Source: Chryseobacterium sp. R2A-55
GTDB lineage: Bacteria; Bacteroidota; Bacteroidia; Flavobacteriales; Weeksellaceae
Reading direction: 5' to 3'
Assembly (NCBI RefSeq): GCF_021401085.1
Contig: NZ_JACBFP010000002.1
Span: 1-64,000 of the forward strand
DNA length: 64,000 nucleotides
Below the pieces are notes generated by a model. The model had not been told where the DNA came from. It ran no database searches and saw nothing but the letters and a program-made list of their open reading frames with translations. Below, piece by piece: positions 54,904-63,866 of the stretch. The translations under genes and the position numbers were made by a program. How positions within the stretch are numbered: the stretch's first letter is position 1; each line of letters starts with the position of its first letter.

Positions 54904-57024
54904 ATGTTCAAAAAATTTAGAATCAATACGTTACTGCTTTTTATTCCGCTCACCAGTTTGGTATTTTGCTTTAATTCGCCACGAAATGACGATGAAAAGA
55001 TGTCCACCATCATGGTGAGTGTGAAAAATACGCTTTCCTATCTTCATTATTCGCCTAAAGTGATTAATGATGCCTATTCACAGGAAGTTTACAAGCATTA
55101 TTTCGAAATGGTGGATGCCTCGAAAAGGTATTTCATGCAGTCGGATATGGATGAATTTGCGAAACACAAGACTAAACTTGACGATTATTTGAATCAAGGC
55201 GACTTGACTTTCTACAAATTGACCATTGACAGACTTTACCAAAGAGTGGATGAAATCGATAAAATCACTCAGGATATTTTGAGCAAACCAATCAATTTGG
55301 ATGAAGATGAAACGTTGACTCTTGAGCCAAAATTAAAGAAAAATGCGACCAATGCCACCGAGCTTAAGAATGAATGGAAAAAATACATCAAATACAATAT
55401 CCTCCAGGAAATGGAATCCCTGAAAGCGAAGGAAGAATCCCAAAAAGAGAAAAAAGATTCTGTGCAAAAATTCAATCTGAAGGACACCATTAAGCTGGAA
55501 ATTTTAACACCGGAACAAAAAAGAATAAAAGCGACAAACGAGGTGAAAGACCTTGTTACAGACACTTTCCGAAGGTTCAAGAAAAGAAATAAAATGGATT
55601 GGTTCACCGTTTACATGAACGCTTACACAGAAGTTTTTGATCCGCATACCAATTATTATTCACCAAAAAACAAGGAGGATTTTGATCTTAATTTTAAAGG
55701 AAAAGTGATTGGAATCGGCGCCATCATCCAGGAGAAAAGAGGTTATCTGTATTTAGGTCCTTTGACTATAGGTGCTCCTGCCTGGAAATCGAAACAACTT
55801 ACAGAAGGCGATAAAATCCTGAAAGTGAAATCCAAACCAAATGAGGACGCCGTAAATGTAGTGGGAATGTTGTCTGACGAAGCTGTTCGGCTGATTCGTG
55901 GTGAAAAAGGAACGAAAGTAACGCTGACTGTGGAGAAAAAAGACAAATCCATCAGAGAAGTGACCATGATTCGCGAGGAGGTAGCGATTGAAGATACTTT
56001 TGCGAGAAGCATCGTCATCAACGCACCTGATGGAAAAAAATACGGATTCATCAACCTACCGAGCTTTAATGCAGATTTCGAAGATCCGAAAGGCAGAAAT
56101 GCTTCCGATGACATCAAAAATGAAATCCTAAAACTGAAACCACAAGGAGTTCAGGGAATAATTCTGGACCTTAGAAATAATGGTGGTGGAAGTTTGACCG
56201 AAGTTGGTGACATCATGGGATTGTTCATGAACGCAGGTCCTTATGTTCAGGTAAAAGACGGAAATGGAAAAATCCAGACGCTGCAAAATAAAACCAATGC
56301 CCCCATTTGGACGGGTCCGGTGGTCATTATGCAGAACGAACTTTCCGCTTCGGCCTCTGAAATTTTGGCGGGTGCAATGCAGGATTATGGAAGAGGCGTG
56401 ATTATCGGTTCACCACAATCTTTTGGAAAGGGTACCGTGCAATCATTCGTAGATCTAAACAGGTTCCTGAATACCAGTGACGATTTCGGATCATTAAAAT
56501 TAACGATTCAAAAATTCTACAGGGTTACCGGTGAATCCACCCAGCGAAAAGGAATTCAATCAGACATTCAGATGAAGGATTTCTTTACCTATGCGGAAAT
56601 CGGTGAACGATATGACGATTACGCTTTAGCTTGGGATAAAATTCCGGCAGTAGCTTATCAACCGGTGAATTATTTTTCCGTGCAGGCATTACAAAAAGGG
56701 ATAGAGGCAAGGTTGCAAAACAACAAAACCTATCAACTGATGCAGGAATCCGCGCAATGGAAGGAAAAACTTGACAAAGAAGAATCCATTTCGCTCAATC
56801 AAACAAAATTTGACGAGGTGATGAAGGCAAGAAAATCCCAGATTGAAAAGTTCAAAGCACTGGAAAAATTCAATAATGGATTAAAATTTAGCTTAAATCC
56901 TGACGAAGCGCTTCGTGAGAAAAGCGATGAAGCCTTCACCAAAAAAACCCAAAACTGGACAAAAAATCTGCAAAAAGATTTGTATTTGCAGGAAGCGGTG
57001 AATGTGATAGCGGAAATGAAATAG
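54904..57024 (+). CDS. Carboxy-terminal processing (tail-specific) protease
   Basis: A 706 aa periplasmic S41 protease like Prc/Tsp. Signal-like N-terminus (INTLLLFIPLTSLVFCF), then an N-terminal domain with FMQSDMDEF, a PDZ domain (about residues 240-330: FKGKVIGIGAIIQEKRGYL, EGDKILKV) and the catalytic domain. The nucleophile is about Ser483 in NELSASASEILAGAMQDYG, and the general base about Lys509 in FGKGTVQSF. Prc-type enzymes degrade tagged or envelope proteins and process penicillin-binding proteins. The gene is monocistronic, with a terminator at 57050. Confidence 0.94.
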   Translation: MFKKFRINTLLLFIPLTSLVFCFNSPRNDDEKMSTIMVSVKNTLSYLHYSPKVINDAYSQEVYKHYFEMVDASKRYFMQSDMDEFAKHKTKLDDYLNQGDLTFYKLTIDRLYQRVDEIDKITQDILSKPINLDEDETLTLEPKLKKNATNATELKNEWKKYIKYNILQEMESLKAKEESQKEKKDSVQKFNLKDTIKLEILTPEQKRIKATNEVKDLVTDTFRRFKKRNKMDWFTVYMNAYTEVFDPHTNYYSPKNKEDFDLNFKGKVIGIGAIIQEKRGYLYLGPLTIGAPAWKSKQLTEGDKILKVKSKPNEDAVNVVGMLSDEAVRLIRGEKGTKVTLTVEKKDKSIREVTMIREEVAIEDTFARSIVINAPDGKKYGFINLPSFNADFEDPKGRNASDDIKNEILKLKPQGVQGIILDLRNNGGGSLTEVGDIMGLFMNAGPYVQVKDGNGKIQTLQNKTNAPIWTGPVVIMQNELSASASEILAGAMQDYGRGVIIGSPQSFGKGTVQSFVDLNRFLNTSDDFGSLKLTIQKFYRVTGESTQRKGIQSDIQMKDFFTYAEIGERYDDYALAWDKIPAVAYQPVNYFSVQALQKGIEARLQNNKTYQLMQESAQWKEKLDKEESISLNQTKFDEVMKARKSQIEKFKALEKFNNGLKFSLNPDEALREKSDEAFTKKTQNWTKNLQKDLYLQEAVNVIAEMK

Positions 57025-57049
57025 TCTTACAAAACTTCTCAATACAGCT

Positions 57050-57078
57050 AAGCCATCGGAAAATTTCGATGGCTTTTT
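57050..57078 (+). terminator. Terminator of the C-terminal protease gene
   Basis: AAGCCATCG pairs perfectly with CGATGGCTT around an 8-nt loop, followed by a T run, 26 nt past the stop. Confidence 0.78.
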
Positions 57079-57113
57079 CATATCTTAAAAGTATTTTTAG
57101 AGAAACTTTTTTG

Positions 57114-57121
57114 TATTTTTG
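57114..57121 (+). promoter_or_regulatory. -7 box of the tRNA-Val gene
   Basis: TATTTTTG fits TAnnTTTG and ends 9 nt before the mature tRNA start, a sensible position for a short tRNA leader. No clear -33 TTG. Confidence 0.4.
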
Positions 57122-57130
57122 CAGCTTTCC

Positions 57131-57205
57131 GGGCAGTTAGCTCAGTTGGTTTAGAGCGTTGCGTTGACATCGCAGAGGTCGTTGGTTCGAACCCAATACT
57201 GCCCA
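57131..57205 (+). tRNA. tRNA-Val (anticodon GAC)
   Basis: A 75-nt cloverleaf. The 7-bp acceptor stem GGGCAGT/ACTGCCC is perfect. A D arm (GCTC...GAGC), an anticodon loop TTGACAT with anticodon GAC, and a T arm with GGTTCGAACCC are present. The 3' CCA is not encoded. It is isolated, not in a tRNA array. Confidence 0.95.
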
Positions 57206-57370
57206 CTTTTTCCAGGCATGGTTTTTCTTTCGCCGCATTGTCGGAAACTTCCGGAAATTATTTTTTCTGCTTCAGCGCTTTACCGTGTTTTCCCCTTTTT
57301 TTGTGCCAATTGGAATGTAAACAATCCATTCCCGAAAATTTTTTATTAATTTTAGCTCAAAAGACTGAGC

Positions 57371-58906
57371 ATGCTGACAAAAATTTACGCCAGTGCCATT
57401 CATGGGGTTTCCGCCCAAACCATTACAATCGAGGTCAATGTGGACACTTCCGGTGTTGGCTATCATGTAGTGGGACTTCCGGATAGCGCGATTAAGGAAA
57501 GCAGCTACCGAATTTCTGCAGCATTAAAGAATGTAGGCTACAAGATTCCCGGAAAGAAAATCACGATCAATTTGGCTCCTGCTGATATCAGAAAAGAAGG
57601 GACTGCTTATGATTTGAGTATTGCGCTGGGAATTTTAGTGTCATCCGACTATATTAAAGGTGAAAATATAGGCGAATACCTCATCATGGGTGAACTTTCA
57701 CTGGATGGTGGTTTAATGCCAATAAAAGGCGTTTTGCCCATCGCCATAAAAGCCAGGGAAGAGGGTTTCAAAGGAATTATTTTACCGAAACAAAATGTCC
57801 GGGAAGCAGCAATTGTAGACCAGCTGGAAGTTTATGGTGTGGAAAACATCAAAGAAGTGATCGATTTTTTTAATGATGGAATTCCGCTTACCCCAACTAC
57901 GATTGATATCCGAAAAGAATTCCAGGATAAGATCAATTATTTCCCTTTTGATTTCTCTGAAGTCAAAGGTCAGGAAACCGCTAAACGCGCGATGGAAGTG
58001 GCTGCAGCAGGAGGACACAATATTATATTAATCGGACCTCCCGGAAGTGGAAAAACCATGTTGGCGAAAAGGGTTCCCAGTATTTTGCCGCCTTTGACTT
58101 TAAAGGAAGCATTAGAAACCACGAAGATTCATTCTGTGGCAGGAAAAATTGGTGCTGAAACTTCTCTGATGACGGTTCGCCCGTTTCGCAGTCCTCATCA
58201 CACAATTTCGGATGTGGCATTGGTCGGAGGAGGAAGCTATCTGCAACCGGGCGAGATTTCTTTGGCGCACAACGGTGTGTTGTTTTTGGATGAAATGCCA
58301 GAATTTAAGCGAACCGTTTTAGAAGTCATGCGTCAACCTTTGGAAGATCGAGAAGTGACCATTTCAAGAGCGAAATTTACCGTGAATTATCCTGCAAGTT
58401 TCATGTTGGTCGCCAGTATGAATCCAAGTCCTAGCGGATACTTTCCGGATGATCCCAATAATACTTCGAGCCTGATCGAAATGCAGCGTTATATGAATAA
58501 ACTTTCGGGACCACTACTCGACCGGATTGATATACACATCGAGGTTCAAAAGGTAGAATTCGAACAGCTTTCAGACAAAAGGAAAGGCGAAACGAGTGAT
58601 GAAATAAGAAACAGGGTACTGAGGGCGAGAGAAATTCAGCAACGAAGATATGCCGAATCAGAAATTCATTATAATGCGCAAATGGGCCCGAAAGACATCG
58701 AGAAACATTGCGAACTGGGTGACGATTCACAAATGCTCATCAAAAACGCAATGGAAAAACTCAACCTTTCAGCCAGAGCTTATGACCGGATCCTGAAAGT
58801 GGCCAGAACGGTTGCCGATCTGGAATCCGCTGAAAACGTAAATGCAGCGCATATTTCCGAAGCAATTCAATATCGCAGTCTGGACCGCGAATTCTGGAAT
58901 CGGTAG
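57371..58906 (+). CDS. comM: YifB/ComM-family Mg chelatase-like AAA+ ATPase
   Basis: A 511 aa AAA+ protein. The N-terminal Lon-type substrate domain has VVGLPDSAIKES and LPIAIKAREEGFKGIILP. The ATPase core carries the Walker A GPPGSGKTMLAKR, then RPFRSPHHTISDVALVGGG and the Walker B VLFLDEMPEF. The C-terminal Mg-chelatase domain has LDRIDIHIEV and ends with AISEAIQYRSLDR. In competent bacteria ComM is a branch-migration helicase that helps integrate transformed DNA. dprA lies 2 kb downstream in the same orientation, consistent with a DNA uptake role, though many non-competent genomes also carry it. Confidence 0.94.
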   Translation: MLTKIYASAIHGVSAQTITIEVNVDTSGVGYHVVGLPDSAIKESSYRISAALKNVGYKIPGKKITINLAPADIRKEGTAYDLSIALGILVSSDYIKGENIGEYLIMGELSLDGGLMPIKGVLPIAIKAREEGFKGIILPKQNVREAAIVDQLEVYGVENIKEVIDFFNDGIPLTPTTIDIRKEFQDKINYFPFDFSEVKGQETAKRAMEVAAAGGHNIILIGPPGSGKTMLAKRVPSILPPLTLKEALETTKIHSVAGKIGAETSLMTVRPFRSPHHTISDVALVGGGSYLQPGEISLAHNGVLFLDEMPEFKRTVLEVMRQPLEDREVTISRAKFTVNYPASFMLVASMNPSPSGYFPDDPNNTSSLIEMQRYMNKLSGPLLDRIDIHIEVQKVEFEQLSDKRKGETSDEIRNRVLRAREIQQRRYAESEIHYNAQMGPKDIEKHCELGDDSQMLIKNAMEKLNLSARAYDRILKVARTVADLESAENVNAAHISEAIQYRSLDREFWNR

Positions 58907-58995
58907 TTCCAATTTCAGTTTAGCGCTTCCAGAAATGCAGAAAAATGAATTGGTTTTATGGTGTTCAAAATTAAAGAGAATATGATGGGAATTCC

Positions 58996-60105
58996 CTATT
59001 TCACGATAAGCTGCTTGATCATTTTCTTATCGCGCTCCTTATTTTCAAGACCTAATTTATAAGAGAAACCAATTCCCAAAGTCTGCTTCATTTGTAGTTT
59101 TTCAATCTGGTCATGGTCATAAAGAAGATCCAAGCTCACTACCGCAGAGATAAATTTGTTCACCCGCATATCCAAAGTGCCATTATAGCTAAAAACCACT
59201 CGATCGGGGTGTGAAACATAACTGCTGAAAAAGTTGGCCTGATTCGTGAAGGTCATATTTTCGTAAATCTTAATCCGGTAAAGCACATTCAGCAATGCAC
59301 CGACATCAGATTTTACACTTTGCCCGTCATGCTCCAAACCATACCGTCCCGCCTTCTGCAAAAAAGGATCCATCACGAAAGTAAACTTCCCGTTGACCGG
59401 TCTACAAATAATCTGGAAATTTTCATTCGGATTATAAGAAACCCCCAAACCAATTGTCAAATAAGCCGGTGCGAAGAACTTAGAGATTCGGTCATCATAA
59501 GTAGGATCCGGTGTGACCGAATAATTAAAACCCGTTGCAAACTGCGACAGAAACTGAAAACCAGCGGAGAAATAATAGTTCTTGCGAAATTCATAACCAT
59601 AATTTGAAACCAAATTGATGTAATCTTCGGTCTTCCTTGCGGCCTGTCCGGTTCCGGAAACAAAACCATAACCCATTTTCAGGGTGTTATCCAGAAAATG
59701 TTTACCATTCTTATACATCAGGTTATAATTGATTTTCCCGATAATCCCGATATTATTATTCCCCCCAGAATTCCAGTTAGTAAAAGTGGACTGATTAAAG
59801 ACCAAATTGTTTTGCCCGAAATAAAACCACTTCACCGGAGTCGGGAGCTGCATCACCTGATATGGCGTCACCGGAAAATCGCGGGTCACATCAGAAACCG
59901 GCACCTTGTCTCTGATGACAATAGTGTCCTTGAACGGAACATTCAGCTTTACCAATTTGGGATTCGCAATGCTGTCCAGGTTAATTGACGCAGAATCCCA
60001 TCTCTTTTGAGAGATGGAATCAATTTGTTTTTGAAGATTTCTTCTGATTTGTGAAAATAAGGAAACCGAAACCAAAACAAACATTAGAAGCGTGATCTTT
60101 TTCAT
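58996..60105 (-). CDS. DUF3078 domain protein
   Basis: A 369 aa exported protein. Signal peptide (ITLLMFVLVSVSLFSQ), then a region with KWFYFGQNNLVFNQSTFTNW, SGGNNNIGIIGKINYNL and LDNTLKMGYGF, diagnostic of DUF3078. The later part alternates strands like an outer-membrane barrel. Members are Bacteroidetes-specific, probable outer-membrane beta-barrel proteins of unknown function. I start at the ATG at 60105. The -7 box TAAATTTG at 60119-60112 is 6 nt away, so the message may be leaderless. Convergent with comM. Confidence 0.85.
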   Translation of the reverse strand: MKKITLLMFVLVSVSLFSQIRRNLQKQIDSISQKRWDSASINLDSIANPKLVKLNVPFKDTIVIRDKVPVSDVTRDFPVTPYQVMQLPTPVKWFYFGQNNLVFNQSTFTNWNSGGNNNIGIIGKINYNLMYKNGKHFLDNTLKMGYGFVSGTGQAARKTEDYINLVSNYGYEFRKNYYFSAGFQFLSQFATGFNYSVTPDPTYDDRISKFFAPAYLTIGLGVSYNPNENFQIICRPVNGKFTFVMDPFLQKAGRYGLEHDGQSVKSDVGALLNVLYRIKIYENMTFTNQANFFSSYVSHPDRVVFSYNGTLDMRVNKFISAVVSLDLLYDHDQIEKLQMKQTLGIGFSYKLGLENKERDKKMIKQLIVK

Positions 60106-60111
60106 TGGGTG

Positions 60112-60119
60112 CAAATTTA
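60112..60119 (-). promoter_or_regulatory. -7 box of the DUF3078 gene
   Basis: TAAATTTG on the minus strand, 6 nt upstream of the ATG at 60105. A TTG at the standard -33 distance is not seen. It argues against the longer frame starting at 60132. Confidence 0.4.
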
Positions 60120-60256
60120 AGACAATTGACAAAATTGGTAAAACCCTTGAATTGTGATTTTAATACTTTTTGTCTTAAATTTTATCTGTTTTGCAAAAAA
60201 AATAGCCATATTTACTTAATTATTTATTTGGCAATGCATTTGTCAAAAAAAACCAA

Positions 60257-61045
60257 ATGTTTAAAGACGATTCTCTGAATTACAAAGCGGTGATTTACGC
60301 AGCCATAATGGTTTCCTTGATGTGGCTCGGTTACCTGTTCCAGCATATCGGTTGGTTGGAAGGTTGCAGTGGCGCCATCATTCCGCTGGTTCCGGCAGGA
60401 TTGAAAGGGGTCATTTTTTCCCCGTTTCTTCATGGGAATTTGGAGCATATTTTCGGAAATTCAGTTCCGATCTTTGTGCTCATTTTTCTTCTATTCCAAT
60501 TTTACCCGATTATTGCCAAAAAAGTATTCTTCCTGGGTTGGTTACTTTCCGGGTTTCTGGTCTGGCTTTTGCCGCCCATCGATATCGCTACCGGGAATTT
60601 CAATTACGTGTGCATCATCGGAGCCAGCGGAATTGTTTATGTTCTGGCATTTTTCCTATTCTTTAGTGGTGTTTTCCGCTGGAATATGAAATTGCTTACC
60701 ATTTCAATGCTGGTTGCGTTGTATTATGGCGGATTGATTTGGGGAATGATGCCGGAAGAACTTTTCTCCACATTATCTGCACCCAGCAGAATCTCATGGC
60801 AATCTCATCTTTCAGGTGGCATCATCGGTACTTTAATGGCTTTTCTTTTTAGAAATATTGGGGACAAGAAGAAAAAATTCATCTGGGAATTTCCGAATTA
60901 TTACAGCGAAAAAGATGATAAACTTTGGCAGGATTACAAGGAGGCACATCCAGAAGATTTTGAGGAATTACCTTACCGAAAGAAGGAAAACATCTGGGAT
61001 CACCTGGATGAACTGCGAAGAAAGGATTCCTCTGAAAATCACTAA
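60257..61045 (+). CDS. Rhomboid family intramembrane serine protease
   Basis: A 262 aa membrane protease that cleaves substrates within the bilayer. Six or more helices are seen. The catalytic Ser lies in the GASG motif of CIIGASGIVYVLAF and the catalytic His in SHLSGGIIGTLMAF; HGNLEHIFGN in an early loop is a third family feature. The C-terminal 60 residues are soluble and highly charged. Substrates unknown. It is transcribed divergently from the DUF3078 gene. Confidence 0.9.
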   Translation: MFKDDSLNYKAVIYAAIMVSLMWLGYLFQHIGWLEGCSGAIIPLVPAGLKGVIFSPFLHGNLEHIFGNSVPIFVLIFLLFQFYPIIAKKVFFLGWLLSGFLVWLLPPIDIATGNFNYVCIIGASGIVYVLAFFLFFSGVFRWNMKLLTISMLVALYYGGLIWGMMPEELFSTLSAPSRISWQSHLSGGIIGTLMAFLFRNIGDKKKKFIWEFPNYYSEKDDKLWQDYKEAHPEDFEELPYRKKENIWDHLDELRRKDSSENH

Positions 61046-61076
61046 GAACCAACTCTGGAATCTGGATTTTTTTCAA

Positions 61077-61084
61077 TATATTTG
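61077..61084 (+). promoter_or_regulatory. Possible -7 box of dprA
   Basis: TATATTTG matches TAnnTTTG and lies 15 nt before the ATG at 61100. No -33 TTG at the usual distance. Confidence 0.35.
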
Positions 61085-61099
61085 ATAAAAATAACAACC

Positions 61100-62209
61100 A
61101 TGTTCTCGGAAGAAACCTTCTATTCGTTGGCTCTTCGCCATTGTCCATTAATCGGTGACATCATTTTTCGGAAATTGGTGGGCGAAGTAGGTTCAGCCAA
61201 AAACGTTTGGGAATTTTCAAAATCTGGCTTAAACAACATCTATGGAATTGGCAGGAAAATCTCACATGAAATCGGCAATCCCGAACATTTGAAATTTGCC
61301 GAAAAAGAACTGAAATTTTGCGAAAAACATCAGATCAAAATCAACATCAGACATCTTGGTGAATTGCCTAAATTCCTTCAGGAATGCGATGATGCGCCTG
61401 CAATTCTTTATCAGAAAGGGGATTTTAATCCAGAATTGCATTCTGTAAGCATTGTCGGAACCCGAAACATTTCATCCTACGGAAAGCATTTTATCCACGA
61501 TTTCTTGGAAGCGGTAAAACATGAAAAACTGCAGACCATCAGCGGACTAGCTTTAGGTGTGGATACCGAGGTGCACGAAATGTCGGTCCAATTCAATATT
61601 CCCACGGTTGCGATTTTAGCACATGGTTTCCACACCCTTTATCCACAGAAAAACAAAAAGCTTTCAGAAAAGATTCTTGCCGAGGGAGGCGCTCTTTTCA
61701 CCGAATTTAACTCCACCCAAAAACCAGATCGCGAGAATTTCATTCAGAGAAATCGGGTGATCGCAGGACTTTCGCCATCAACCATCGTTGTAGAAACCGC
61801 ATTCGGAGGTGGGTCCATCAGTACGGCAACTTTTGCCAATAATTACAACCGGGATGTATTTGCACTACCTGGAAAAATCACAGACAAATATAGCCAAGGC
61901 TGCAATCAACTGATTTTTCAAAATAAAGCGACCGCCATTTCCACCATTACTTCGTTAGTGGAACAAATCGGTTTCATAAAAAATCACGCAAGAACCGGAG
62001 AACTGTTTCCAAGCTCTGAAATAAAGATCCAACTGCCTGAACACCAACAAACCATACTAAATTGCCTCCATAGGGAAAAACCATTATCACTGGATGAACT
62101 GGCTGAAAATTTAGAAATCCCCACTTTCAAGATCCTTCCCGATCTACTCCAACTTGAACTTTTGGGACTGGTCAAAGCACTTTCGGGGAGACAATATCTC
62201 GCCATGTGA
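61100..62209 (+). CDS. dprA: DNA-processing protein DprA
   Basis: A 369 aa protein that loads RecA on incoming single-stranded DNA during natural transformation. The N-terminal part resembles the SAM/HhH region (ALRHCPLIGDIIFRKLVGEVGSA). The Rossmann-like DprA core shows VSIVGTRNISSYGK, TISGLALGVDTEVHEMSV, LAHGFHTLYPQKN and GLSPSTIVVETAFGGGS. The C-terminal winged-helix DML1-like domain ends with FKILPDLLQLELLGLVKAL. I start at the ATG at 61100, just after a -7 box. No other competence gene apart from comM is in the window. Confidence 0.95.
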   Translation: MFSEETFYSLALRHCPLIGDIIFRKLVGEVGSAKNVWEFSKSGLNNIYGIGRKISHEIGNPEHLKFAEKELKFCEKHQIKINIRHLGELPKFLQECDDAPAILYQKGDFNPELHSVSIVGTRNISSYGKHFIHDFLEAVKHEKLQTISGLALGVDTEVHEMSVQFNIPTVAILAHGFHTLYPQKNKKLSEKILAEGGALFTEFNSTQKPDRENFIQRNRVIAGLSPSTIVVETAFGGGSISTATFANNYNRDVFALPGKITDKYSQGCNQLIFQNKATAISTITSLVEQIGFIKNHARTGELFPSSEIKIQLPEHQQTILNCLHREKPLSLDELAENLEIPTFKILPDLLQLELLGLVKALSGRQYLAM

Positions 62210-62341
62210 TTTTAAACAATTTTTAATAATTCATTGATATTTGGTTAATCTTTAAAATTCCACATTTTTAATTGCGTTATTATCACATTAATAAACATAA
62301 TTATTAAAATTGTTGATATTTATTCAAATTGAAAAAAAATC

Positions 62342-62371
62342 TTGTACAATTCATAAAAAAATCTAAATTTG
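62342..62371 (+). promoter_or_regulatory. gdhA promoter
   Basis: TTG (62342-62344), a 19-nt spacer and TAAATTTG (62364-62371) match the Bacteroidetes consensus well. The ATG at 62394 lies 22 nt downstream. The remaining upstream DNA (62210-62341) is very AT-rich with no further recognisable site. Confidence 0.65.
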
Positions 62372-62393
62372 TTATTAATAATTCTCACCTTCT

Positions 62394-63752
62394 ATGGAAC
62401 AGTACAATATAGAGCAAAAAATTCAAGAATTTATCGCCAAAATTGAGGCAAAAAACCCAAATGAACCCGAATTTATTCAAGCCGTAAAAGAAGTTGCCAT
62501 AACGGTAATTCCATTTATAGCAACGCGAAAGGAATACAACGGGATGAAACTTTTGGAAAGAATGTCTGAACCTGAAAGAACCATCATTTTCAGAGTTCCG
62601 TGGGTGGATGACCGTGGTGAAATCCAGGTCAACCGCGGGTTCAGGATTCAAATGAACTCGGCGATTGGTCCATACAAAGGGGGAATTCGGTTCCACCCTA
62701 CCGTGAATCTTTCCGTTTTGAAATTTCTGGCATTTGAGCAGACTTTTAAAAATTCCTTGACTACGCTTCCAATGGGAGGCGGAAAAGGAGGTTCCGATTT
62801 TGATCCGCAAGGAAAATCTGATATGGAGATCATGAGGTTCTGCCAAGCTTTTATGACTGAGCTTTGCAAACATATTGGTCCAGAAACCGACGTTCCGGCA
62901 GGCGATATTGGGGTAGGTGCGCGAGAAATCGGATATTTATTCGGTCAGTATAAAAAAATCAGAAATGAATTCACCGGTGTACTTACCGGAAAAGGATTAG
63001 CCTATGGTGGTTCATTGATCCGTCCGGAAGCAACCGGTTACGGTGTGGTTTATTTCGCTGAACAAATGCTGAAAACGATTGGACATGATTTCGTGGGTAA
63101 AACAGTATGTGTTTCTGGTTTCGGAAACGTAGCTTGGGGAGTGGTGAAAAAAGCCACTGAACTTGGCGCAAAGGTGGTAACAATCTCCGGACCAGATGGT
63201 TACATTTATGATAAAGACGGAATCAAAGGCGAGAAAATCGACTATCTATTACAACTGAGAGCAAGCGGGAACAACCGTGCAGAAGATTATAAAACCAGAT
63301 TCCCAGAAGCAGAATTCCATGCCGGAAAACGTCCATGGGAAGTAAAATGTGATGTGGCAATTCCTGCTGCAACTCAAAACGAACTGGATCTAAACGATGC
63401 TAAAAACCTGGTTGCAAATGGAATCATTTGTTTGACAGAAGCCGCAAACATGCCGTGTAACCTGGATGCGATCAATTATTTCCTTGATCATAAAGTACTC
63501 TTTTCTCCAGGAAAAGCTTCTAATGCAGGAGGTGTTGCAACATCAGGTCTGGAAATGACCCAGAATTCAATTCGTTTGAACTGGAGTTCTGAAGAAGTTG
63601 ACGCACGGTTGAAAGAAATCATGATCGGAATCCACAAAGCTTGTAAAGACTACGGAACCGAAGAAGATGGTTACGTGAATTATGTAAAAGGCGCAAACAT
63701 TGCCGGTTTCGTGAAAGTTGCCGAAGCCATGTTGGCTCAAGGAGTGGTATAA
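62394..63752 (+). CDS. gdhA: NADP-specific glutamate dehydrogenase
   Basis: A 452 aa hexameric enzyme that makes glutamate from 2-oxoglutarate and ammonium. The substrate domain has PYKGGIRFHP and LPMGGGKGGSDFDP with the catalytic Lys, then DVPAGDIGVGAREIGYLFG. The coenzyme domain has the fold VCVSGFGNVAWGVVKKA. The length and motifs match the small hexameric type used for assimilation. NADP specificity is inferred from the family. Confidence 0.96.
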   Translation: MEQYNIEQKIQEFIAKIEAKNPNEPEFIQAVKEVAITVIPFIATRKEYNGMKLLERMSEPERTIIFRVPWVDDRGEIQVNRGFRIQMNSAIGPYKGGIRFHPTVNLSVLKFLAFEQTFKNSLTTLPMGGGKGGSDFDPQGKSDMEIMRFCQAFMTELCKHIGPETDVPAGDIGVGAREIGYLFGQYKKIRNEFTGVLTGKGLAYGGSLIRPEATGYGVVYFAEQMLKTIGHDFVGKTVCVSGFGNVAWGVVKKATELGAKVVTISGPDGYIYDKDGIKGEKIDYLLQLRASGNNRAEDYKTRFPEAEFHAGKRPWEVKCDVAIPAATQNELDLNDAKNLVANGIICLTEAANMPCNLDAINYFLDHKVLFSPGKASNAGGVATSGLEMTQNSIRLNWSSEEVDARLKEIMIGIHKACKDYGTEEDGYVNYVKGANIAGFVKVAEAMLAQGVV

Positions 63753-63756
63753 AATA

Positions 63757-63781
63757 AAGTCGGATTATCTTCCGACTTTTT
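63757..63781 (+). terminator. Terminator of gdhA
   Basis: AAGTCGGA pairs perfectly with TCCGACTT around a 6-nt loop, followed by T residues, 4 nt after the gdhA stop codon. Confidence 0.8.
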
Positions 63782-63830
63782 GGTTATATTCCTGTCCCGG
63801 GAAAATGGGAAAAGTAAAATGAAAGATGAA

Positions 63831-63866
63831 AAGCACTGGCAAACAGTGCTTTTTATTTTTTTTTAG
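63831..63866 (+). terminator. Second hairpin with T-run downstream of gdhA
   Basis: AAGCACTG and CAGTGCTT form an 8-bp stem around GCAAA, followed by a long T-rich tail. It may be a backup terminator for gdhA. The final 130 nt of the window hold no recognised gene. Confidence 0.65.

Noticed and set aside
57131-57205. tRNA as an integration site for a genomic island
   Set aside because: No duplicated tRNA 3' end and no integrase next to it; flanks are core genes.
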